64,000 nucleotides of DNA, taken from assembly GCA_950295325.1 (NCBI GenBank), contig OX485808.1, positions 40,444,527-40,508,526 of the forward strand, written 5' to 3'. A program made the translations under genes and the position numbers. Of this stretch, positions 22,501-33,100 are shown piece after piece. Below the pieces are notes generated by a model. The model saw only the letters and a program-made list of their open reading frames with translations. It did not search any database and was not told the DNA's origin. Numbering within the stretch: the first letter of the stretch is position 1; every line of letters begins with the position of its first letter. The DNA comes from Polytrichum commune (lineage: Eukaryota; Streptophyta; Polytrichopsida; Polytrichales; Polytrichaceae).

Positions 22501-24355
22501 TTGGACACTTAACAAGATCCCACATATAAAGGTGTGAAGATCTCCACACATTTGAAGATTTCTGCAGAGGGAAAAACTGATTCCTTGATGTATCAGTTCC
22601 CTCACTTCACAGTCCACAGCATACAGCACATTCACAACCCACAACGCAGCAATTAAAATTGAACCTATTTAAGGAAGGGAGGAGGATCTAGATATTGGGA
22701 GGCTCAAGATTAATCAGAAACCTTTAAATAACTCAAATTACAACTTTGATGTCAAACAGTAACAACCATGGCAATCAACATATGAACCCCTCAACTTAGT
22801 AGGCTCGACTAATTTATTCCATTAGTTTTATTCACTTTCATATTGTCTCCACTCATTGCCAGAGCTGAGGCCCAGGTTGAGTTCAACCAAAGCATATTGT
22901 CCAACAGGAGCTGAAACATTGCCCTCGTGAGCTTTTTGTGCACAACAAAAGAGAAGAGTTAGAATTGTTGTTCACCTTGATATCAGTTTTGATATCCGTT
23001 TCATGCTCCCCCAAAATTGGTGGATGAGCCTCCATCTCTGGCAATAAACAAGATGGCACATCCTAACCTTGTAAGCAAAGACCAGTACATGAGACGTTGG
23101 ACCCTAATCTTGACACAAGTGGTATAGAAGAATAAAGAAACAACACCTCCACCAGATTGCAATCCCTGAGAACAGGGGAGTGAAGAAAAGTGATACAAAC
23201 AGGGAGACAAATGTATGCTGGGAATATAATCAGAAATTAGCACAAACAACGTCAGATTGAGTAGAATGAACCTCTTCCTAAGATTGAAGTGAAATAATGC
23301 ATTGAGCTACAATGTTGCCAGAGATAAGTAATAAATAGTTCAACGAGATGAAGGGCACATGTAGGACACCTCCACCAGATTGTAAACCCTAAGGAAACAT
23401 ACAGGGCGACAAATGCGTGCTGAGAATATAATCAGAAATGAGCACAAACACACAAACAAAGTCAAATTGAGTAGAATGAACCTCTTCCTACAAGAGTAGC
23501 AGCTGTTAAGTCAAAAGTCAAATAATTACATTGAGCTACAATGTAGCGAGCGAAGAGAAAGCGATAGTTCAACAAGATGGAGGACACGCGGAGGACACCT
23601 CCACCAGATTGCAAACCCTAAGGAGAAACGAATGAGGAAATGTGATACATGACAGGGAGGCAAATGCATCCTGATAATACTATCAGAAACAAGCACAAAC
23701 AACGTTGAATTGAGAAAAATGAACCTCTTTCTAGAAGATAAGTAGTTGTTAAGATAAACATGAAATAGTGTTTTGAGCTACAATGATACCGGCATAAAGA
23801 AATCGATAGTCCAACAAGATGGAGGACACATGGAGGACACCTCCACCAGATTGCCAACCCTAATGAGATTGGGAGTGAGGAAAAAGTGATGCAGGCAGAC
23901 AAATGCATGCTGGGTATAATCAGAAATAAGCACAAACAATGTCAAATTGAGTAGAATGAAACCTCTTCCTACAAGAGTAGTAGCTGTTAAGATAGAAGTG
24001 AAATAATATACTGAGCTGCAAAGAGAGAAACACATACTGCAGCAGGATGAAGGACACGTGTTTGGATCATCTTACCTGAGTCGAGAGGAAGACTATTCGA
24101 ATCGTCACTCTCATTTGAAGGAGAGCAGGGTTTTAAAACTTCCTCTTCTTCCTCTTCATCCTCCCCCTCATTTTCCTGTTCCTCCTTCATAGGGCTTAAA
24201 TTGGGTGAGCCTCGCTCTTCTTGTTCTCTTCTCTCATCTTCCTCGCCCGCAGACTCCTCATCAGCATCTTCCGTAAGATCAAGAACAGAGCTGCTAGGTA
24301 CACCATCCCAATCGCATCGTTTCCTTTTCCGCTCGGTGATTTTTATGACAACCAT
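16531..24355 (-). CDS. ULP2-like SUMO protease (C48 family), 14 exons, 971 aa
   Basis: Cysteine protease that removes SUMO from proteins, of the SENP6/7-ULP2 type (plant SPF1/SPF2 relatives), expected to be nuclear. Exons are 24355-24076, 23037-22976, 22221-21997, 21577-21493, 21326-21230, 20809-20726, 20389-20249, 19967-19773, 19482-19430, 19280-19196, 18668-18575, 18404-18282, 18122-17547 and 17346-16531. All have AG/GT borders and phases close to 2916 nt. An acidic, low-complexity N-terminus precedes the protease core: SEFLNDTIIDFYIK, FNSFFFSKL, GRAAFERVKKWTRKIDIFEK, then catalytic His in SLHWSLIIICHPG, Asp in LHLDSMEG, and Gln and Cys in PQQDNNCDCGLFLLHY. The core ends in WFKPFQASAKRPFIQKL; the C-terminal 400 residues look disordered and end Lys-rich. 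The start is the first in-frame ATG after an acceptor at 24402; a 5' exon with donor GTAAGTT at about 24472 is out of phase and probably untranslated. Confidence 0.93.
23130..24030 (-). repeat. Four-copy tandem repeat (about 215-245 bp) in intron 1 of the SUMO protease gene
   Basis: Diverged units share AGGACACCTCCACCAGATTGC, ACAAATGC(A/G)TGCTG..AATA..ATCAGAAA..AGCACAAACAA and GAGTAGAATGAACCTCTTCCTA. They lie at about 23130-23320, 23330-23560, 23570-23790 and 23810-24030 and fill most of the first coding intron. They have no coding capacity. Confidence 0.8.
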
Positions 24356-24399
24356 TGCGTCCACTACTATTTCACCACGACGGGCGACTTCTTCATGTC

Positions 24400-27154
24400 G
24401 TACTAAAATAATAATGGTCAGAGCTTACTTGCTATGAAGTCCATCTGCCCTGAACATTAGGTTTAACTTACAAATGTCTTTCTGCCGCTTGCACAACCAA
24501 ACCGCTCAAGCCAAGCTTACAGTCCATGTTTATCAACCTCGCCTCATTAACTTCGGTTTGTCTTCTCAAGGACCTTACAACTCGCCATTCCCAATGCATA
24601 ACCAGGTCCCTCTCTAATCGATAAGAAAATATCCTTGCAAACAGCAGCAGGATTGCATTGCAGCAGTACGAACTGCTATTTTACTAAGCGACTCCAATGC
24701 CACGTTTAACCTCGCCGATTTAATTTTAACTACCGGTAAACGAACTCCCAATTACCAAGACTTTATCAAGATGCTCAATGAACACAGAACATACTTAGCC
24801 AAAAAGACCTGTGACTTATTCGAGAGTTTTTTCCACACGAATAGACAATTACGACCAGACTGCAAAGCAGAATTTGACACAGAGAGGAGCAAAAACGATC
24901 ACTGCCTACAAAATTGAGGACTTCCTTTCCAAATCCAGGGGGGCAATTACGAAGGCCTTATAACTCCACAGCTTCTCCAAAGCACAAACGACCAACGCTC
25001 GATCTCTGCCACACATCAAAACGCGACAGAAACGTGCGTACCGAGCAAGAGAGAGGCCGAGATCAGGGTTCCAGAACGGCTAAAAGCATAACTAATCGCA
25101 TTCTTTGCCTTTCTCGACGTTCTAACCATCTCCTGGATCTCAAAAACAGTCCCTAGAAAGCTACTGAGATCATCTTTCCAACGGTATGCGGCTCAAAGTT
25201 GCTTGTGCAGCGGTTCGCGAGCAGCGAGGACGCGAAGCGGCCGAGGTCTTGGCGACAAGGAGACGGGAGACTCTCTCAGAGGAATCAGCCATAGCCAGCA
25301 GAACCAAGTGAAAGGCGCAGACCTCACATGTACGCCGGACGTACATCTCATGTCCCATTAATCAACTGATATTGAAGATCTGTCCTGCACCGCTGCCCTC
25401 GTCAGGTCCTGAAAATCGTAGATCTAAGGTATTCGTAGGTCCTAGATGTGAGTGTGTATTTAGATCTTCCAAACAGCATATTGTATGGTAGATGCATCAT
25501 AGGTGCAAAAAATTTGGGGTTTTAGGGGGCTGGTATTGGATAATATATTGTAGAGGGCTATCCATTTCAATCGTGCTTAAGTTCCAAAATTTGTTAAAAA
25601 GTGGCCAATATGATTCACTTTTTTAAGTTATTTCGTATATTGTCATGTGTATTTTCCGTAAATTTGTCTTAGAGTTTACATACGGGTTTGTGGTCATGAT
25701 CAAGGATGAGGTGTTTCTCATTCAGTGGACTGACTTACAGTTGGTGTCATCTCTTTCTCTCTCTCCCTCATACTTGTGTTTGTTATTAACACCTTGGCCA
25801 AAGTTCACATAACAATACTCAATTATATTTAAGTATCTTGTGAGTATGGAGAGAATCCACAAAAGATAGCATATCAGTCGGTTGCAATGTAAGAAAGTGA
25901 GAAACTTACAATGCAGGGCCCATAGAGATAATTGTCTTATGAGCCTTTATAATATGAGAATTGTTGGGATCAATTGGTTGTGGTGCTAGAAGTTTGAAAC
26001 TTTTGGGGTGAATTGGAAAAGGGATGCAAGGTCACTCATACCAACTAGAGAACTTGATTTATTTTTAAAGGAAAGTCGGATGGTTCATTTTTTGTTCATT
26101 GACGCACTCACCAACAAGCACATGCTTTAAACATCAACAATAAATACAAAATGGTGTCCTTTGGCTGAATAATACACACATGTTCAAATAGGCTTTCTAC
26201 ATGAGCTTGGGTTATAAATGGAGTCCCAATCCTTTACCCGCCTTATTGCCATATGCTTATCACAATTTAAGTATAGACTATGGAAGCTATTGAGATAATG
26301 ACCCCAAAATTGATCATGAGGGGGACATAGTATTTTAGTCGATCACAACTTTTGGGATTGTTTGTAAATCCATAATTATTAGACTAACAATATGAAATGA
26401 TCAATCATTATAGATAGTCTCTCTTTAAGAACCATGTACACTCATAACAATCCAACCGAGCATAATACACTCTCATCCCCACAAAGATGGAGCAACTTGA
26501 TACATCACACCAAAAGTTAAGCTATTTGTTGTCTCCTAATCTTACCCAAATGTGCAATTATGACTTTTGCAATGGTAGCTATGGATTCTTTAGTGGCAAC
26601 ATTCGTGAGGCCACTCTTGGACAAGAGTCATCCTTCTACATTCAGGGGATTTTTGTTTAAAGATGGTTGAATCTCTTGTCATTTTGTATTGAACTTACTA
26701 CACCACACTTTTCATGAATCCAACTTACTTCCAACATTATTTGCATGCAAATACCTAGTTACAAAAAGCTAAACTTACCAAACTTTTGCAACGTGATTAT
26801 TGATTGCATATGAGGCATATTGTTTATCAATTAGCCATGAAGCTTATCAAGTCTCCACCAGTTCAAAATAAATTTGACATTGTTCAAGAAACTAAGAGTT
26901 TAATGAATCTCTTGTCGAGTTTATCAAAATTTACAAATTGAGAAGTATATATTTTCTTTGCGTTACCTAGATGCTTACATGTTCTCCACATTGATGACAA
27001 TTGCAAACAACATCTTGTAGAATAAACTAAACCTTTAGATTAAGACACATTATCAATTTGTTTGTATTGTTCTAATCACAACCTTTGTTTTTTGCTCACA
27101 AGTTGATACCATGATCATTGTCTAAATGTATGAGCAACAACTCATAATCATACA
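24400..27154. other. Promoter interval between the SUMO protease and OSCA genes
   Basis: These two genes are divergent, so both promoters should lie here. A minus-strand GC-richer stretch (about 25175-25300) opens with an ATG and 40 codons but cannot be spliced in phase to the protease exons I see; it may be 5' UTR. A CT-rich stretch lies near 25750 (TCATCTCTTTCTCTCTCTCCC). Nothing else could be recognised. Confidence 0.45.
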
Positions 27155-30100
27155 ATGACTGCGTTGCGTGATATTGGGGTCTCTGCATTGATTAATGTGG
27201 TGAGCATGATAGTTTTTGTGTTGTTTTTTATGGTTTTTAGTTTGCAACCCATGAATGACCGTGTATACCGCTCCAAGTTGTACATCAAAGGTCTCCGCAA
27301 AGGGAGCCCTTCAACTAGGATGCATCGGCGGTACATCGAACGATATCTTGAGACAGAGTGGCGACCCTACCTCATGTCATTCCAATGGATTTGCATAGCA
27401 TTACGAATGTCACAAGAGAACTTAATTGAGCACGCGGGGTTGGACGCAACAATTTTCCTTCGAATTTATAGCATGGGGCATGTAGCAACTCTTCCCCTTT
27501 ACAAACTTATTTCTTGACATGTTTGCTATGTAGTTCATGCATTCATATATTAATTTTTGAAGCACATTTGTTCTCTAATTTATCATGTTAAGGTTTTAAA
27601 CATCAATTTTTGATTCATATGTCTTTGAAGAAGAATTTGTGTAACAATGTTACACTTGTACTTTACCTCCCATATCAACATGAACACTATTTTTTCTCAG
27701 TACAAGTGTCATGATCACCTCCTTTATTTATATGTTGAAAGAATATATGAATGTCATAATATGCTATGCTTGAAGGCCATGCAATCATTGTGAGCATTAA
27801 GAGACTCAACTTGCCTAATAGAGGAAGTACGCTCAAGCATTAGGTTACCCCAATTATATGACCATTCAATGTGTGTTACTTCTTAGTTGATCCTAATAGT
27901 ATAACAATCGGTGAAGAAGCTCTTTTGTATCCACTAGCCTTTGCTATAGAATTTTGACTTCTTACACTTGACACGCTTTCATGGATAACATACCATGATT
28001 GGGAAAACTACATGGATTTTATAGTGGTAAAATTATGTTGACCTTATATTGCAACCCTAATCATTGAAACATTGATTGTTTATTTTGAGCTAATTTATTT
28101 ACTTATTTTGGAGTGACTTGAGTAAGGTACAATAGTCATGAGAATAGCTAAAGTTTATATGCCCATCTATAATGTTGTTTGGATTGTGTATCAATTCAAA
28201 CTTGTTTTGGAAGTCAAGACATATCTTGAATATTCTTAAATTATGTTAGTATATTTACAACTGCAATTCAATAGGTTGAAGATTTTTGTACCTTTGACGG
28301 TCGTGGGACTTGCGGTTATGATACCTATCAACTTGGGTGGAGGCTTCTTGACAATGGACAATAGTGTGGGTCTATCAGCCAATGTGACAACAACAAACAC
28401 CACAGACAATGGGACATCTACCAACCAATTATTATATAGTAGCATTGATAAGCTTTCCATCTCCAATGTTCCAAACAAGTCTATGAGGTTGGTAAGCCAT
28501 GAAAATATACCTCACATACATGCGTGTTTATGAATTATGTACAATTTAAGTGAGCAAAATTCCTTCTTTTTTTCCTTTTTTATTTCTACGTGAGTGTAGG
28601 ACATACTTGATAACATGAATAATAAAAATTTGATTACTTGCAATTGTTGATTAACCTCCACTCAGAGAGCTCAATGTGTTTTTTGGGGCCCACTACGGAA
28701 CATTTTAATGTTGAGAGGAATTCAATCTTGGTAAATAGCTTGACCTTATCATATTTCAAAAACGTTCTTACGCGAGCACTTGGTGTGGTAGGTTATGGAC
28801 ACATATAGTTATGGCATATGTTTTCACAGCATGGACATGTTTTATTCTTTATAGAGAATACATGGCTGTATGCAAAATGCGATTAAAGTTTGAAAGCGAT
28901 GATAGTCGTCATCCCGAGCAATATACGGTACATATGTTTGCTATATGTTTACTTCAAAGATATCTTCAAATTGAATGTCCGCTAACAAATAACATGCTTT
29001 TGGAAGGGTTTTCACCTTGTTAGTCCATTACCTTACTTAAGAGGTACAAATGTTAATCAAATTTGATATGTATTATAATTGCATATAGTGTGGTAAGATC
29101 TATTATTGAAAGATACCACCATGGGTTGTAATTATGGTTTTGCCTAATTGAAGGTCCTTGTTCGCCAAGTACCACAAACCTTTTCAGAATCCATCAATGC
29201 CCAAGTTGAGAAATATTTCCGGTCTAATCACCCAGACCACTTTCTAGCACACCAGGTTTGCCCATATACTTGTATGCTTCATATGAATGGAATAGAGCTA
29301 TAATCAAAATACTTCAAAATGTATATTATTTAGTATAAATGTCTTAAAAATGAAGTAAAATATTTCTTATCCAAGTGAAATTTTAAATTTTAAATGAACA
29401 TTGGTGTTATAACCGGTGTGAATTTGAGTTTGTTGTCCATATCATGCTCAAGAGTCCCCTTAATCAATTTATATTGTCATGTGAGTTTTTTTATTTGAGT
29501 GTTGCTGGAAATTATAACATGTGATTTTTGACATTGTGGCGCTATGCAGTTGGTATACAATGCAAATAAATTATCACACATAATCCACAAAAGAGAAAAG
29601 GTGACAAATTGGTTGACATTTTCACAATGGAAACTATTGAGGGACCCAACAAAGCCGCCGACGACTAAGGTATCCTCTTTCACCCATATTTTATATTTTT
29701 CGATTGACAATCAAGTTATTAAACCAATTGTTCACTAGTAATCACAATTTCAAACCTAGTTAGTTAAACCTCCAATGCTCTAGTATGAATGATTGACACG
29801 ATCATCCAATGTTAAGCATGTTGAACAACTAAGTTTTCAATGAACACAATGTTGTAAATCAACTTTGACCATGTTAGGCTCATTGTTGTGGATGTTGCGG
29901 AGCTCGAGTGGACGCCATTGAGCACTATACAATGAAGATCATCCATTTAACCCAAAAGGTAAACACATTCAAACAACTTTCTAGAATCAACAAGAAATGT
30001 TTGTGAGGAGTATTGTTTTCATTCAAAATCAACCGCAAATCACATGCAATTGTCTCATGTTACTTGATATTAGTATAGATCCCTACTGTCATGGCATCCT

Positions 30101-33100
30101 ACAATTGTGCCCCGGGGAGGTCACTCCATTGTCAAGTTGAAAACCATGTGCAACGGAAGTTTGCTGCCCCTATATTATATGCCATAGATAATTTTAAAAA
30201 TTATGATATTTTATATATATATACATATCCATTGATAATATTTTTTTATATTTTTCTGAAATTTTTAGTCATCTCCATTTTTTCTAGTAAATTTTTTAGA
30301 TCAATTCTGTGTCATTCTTGTTAGAAACGGTATGTTTTCTAGAAAAAACAAATTATCAAATTTGGTTATCAATTCTTACTATGTAATAGATACCATGTAT
30401 ATGTACTCATAATTTTTTTTTGATAAAATTTTGACCCATTTTGTTGATGCTTTTTAGAAAAAGTAGATTTTTTTCCGTCGCACATGGTTTTCAACTTGAC
30501 AATGGAGTGACCTCCCCGGGAATTGTGCATGTAAATTAATGCCATGAGCCATTCTCGCATTGTCTGCTCAACATGGCACTGTCAACAACTGATTGCTTTC
30601 AAATGATGAGGAATAAACGGAATATGATGGCCTTAATATGCATGCTTCATTATATTAAGATACTAAATGTAACCCCCACGGATTTCATGTAGACATGTCA
30701 ATGTTGATTATGAACTAGATAATCAACGAGAGGACAATGGATGTCAAAGTTGCAAGAGTAGCAAGTCATCCACCTACTTAAGCTAGTGATCAATCATGAC
30801 CAATAAGTTCATGGATATAGTATGAGAATTATGGAAGATGTCATGCCTCCGGGGATGCAAAATTGTGTCAAGTTATGATAACTCTCCTACATTTTAGATG
30901 AGAGATTGGTTATGGATTTCACAACCCCTTAGGATTAAGGACAATTTACAACTCTTCAAGCACAAATGAAAAAATGTACGGTAGTGTGGCCCATACCATC
31001 TCTTCATAAGATTATTCAAAGGGGCCCCTCTGCACCCATTTCAAAAGGGGCACAATAAGGCCCTATGAGAGTTGTCATGAGAGTTGGCACTCTAGCACCC
31101 CCAAGATAGTTGGTACCAAGCTTTGCATGGGCCCCACACAATCAATTAATTTGCCAATGGCAATTAGGGAGTGATGTTTTTAGCACAAACCCTAATTAAA
31201 ATACCGGCAAGCCAAACCCCGGGCCTGGCAAGCTATCAGTTTACTCTTGTAGAGTGACCAATACTCATGTTTAGTATTGTTTGTTTTATAAGGGTTACCC
31301 AACATAAATGGGACCATGCTCGCGATATTCCAAGCTCCACGGTGCAATGGCTTGCTGTTGAGTAAAGAAAATAAAAGGAAAACCAACGTCGGGCAATCCA
31401 ACGTGAATTTAAGCCCGTTGGCCCTGCCATGCTCAAGAGTCCCCTTAGTGTGAGGTGGACTCTTGTTGAGTAATGTTATGTTGCATTACAAACCATGTAG
31501 TTTGGAAGAAAGATTTGCTTACTACAAATTGTTGACACAATAACAAAAATTTGTTTAGGCAGAGGCGGAACGACGAGTGTTGTTGGAGGACTCCAACAGC
31601 ATGATGCCAAGTGCATTTGTGTCCTTCAAGTCACGGTGGGGTGCCGCCGTGTGTGCCCAAACGCAACAAAACATGGACCCCACGATTTGGATCACGGAGT
31701 GGGCGCCCGAGCCACGCGACGTGTATTGGAGGAACTTGGCGATCCCGTACATGGAGTTGGGGTGCCGCAAATTCTTTGTGGGCATTGCCCTCTTTATAAT
31801 CGTCTTCTTCTACCTCATTCCGGTGGCGTTGGTGCAATCGTTGGCAAGTCTTCAAGGGCTCCAATTAGCATTCCCGGGGCTCGCCGATATTATTCAAAGG
31901 TGAGAGATTAGGTGCCACTTGAAAGTAGAACTCATGGCTATAATTGAGTTTAGGGCAAGCAGTGACTCTTATGTTTTTTTGTTTTTGTTTTGGTTCTTTT
32001 TATAAGAAATAATCCCCAATTCCTCATTAGAGTAGCTACAATTACTGGAGTGATGAAGCCACACATGGATGGGTATACAACAGTTCATCCAAACTTGTAC
32101 ACTCTCATCCCAAGAATGGTAACCTCGTCCATTTTCTATAATTTTTGAGGCTTTCTGTTACAATTTAATCCACAGAAAACATGGAAAAAGTTTCAGTTTC
32201 TATTTCAATTGTCAAAGTAAAAATGATTAAGCCCAAGGCTTTCCGTTTTATGAGCAAGTATACAATTCACGAGGCCGAGAATCCAAAAGGTTCTCGCACT
32301 AGTGGAATGCACCAGGGATGATGGTGCATTACCATACAAAATGCATTGATATTGGTGTGCAAGATTACCGGCACATTATAAATTAATGAAAGGTCAAAGA
32401 GCACACTAGTGTGTACTTGATTTCACACTGGAACTACAATATCCTCAATGGCACCATGTGGATGGTGTGATTACGAATGATGGTATTCTAAAAACTAGTA
32501 GAGCCATCACGAATCTTTAAATGCCTGATACATTATGATTATTTGTGTACGACTCGTGATGAAGAATCACACCAATGTATAAGCTCATTGAATGGATCAT
32601 TTCAAAGAATCGTGGTGCCCTTTTATACGTAAGATGGCGTACTATAATGTTATTTGCACACCTAATGTGATGAGGTGTCACCACATGCAGGTCCTTCTTT
32701 TCTTCTTTTGTGCAAGGCTACCTACCTGGATTGATTTTGAAGGGCTTCATGCTCCTTGTCCCATACATAGTTATGTTTCTATCGAAATGTGAAGGTCACT
32801 TGGCGTACTCGAGGCTCGAACACAAAGCTGCCTCCAAATATTACTATTTCGTGGTTGTCAACGTCTTCTTTGGAAGCATCCTCACAGGGTCGGCGTTCTC
32901 GCAACTGTCGACTTTTATAAATTCGTCGTCGATAACTGGGTGAGCCAAGGGCATACTAAAGAGTTTGTGAAATCACGAGTATAATTGTTCATTTTCACAT
33001 GTTCGTCATAATACGTCTTGGAAAATTCATCCATTGCAACTTGGATATCATGTTTCATATGTGCTTTGAATATTTGAATGATGATTTGTAAGTATAAAGC

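Noticed and set aside
24914-25358. Extra N-terminal exons for the SUMO protease (frames at 24914-25156 plus and 25170-25358 minus)
   Set aside because: No donor links them in phase to the exon beginning at 24402; the first in-frame ATG at 24355 is used instead.
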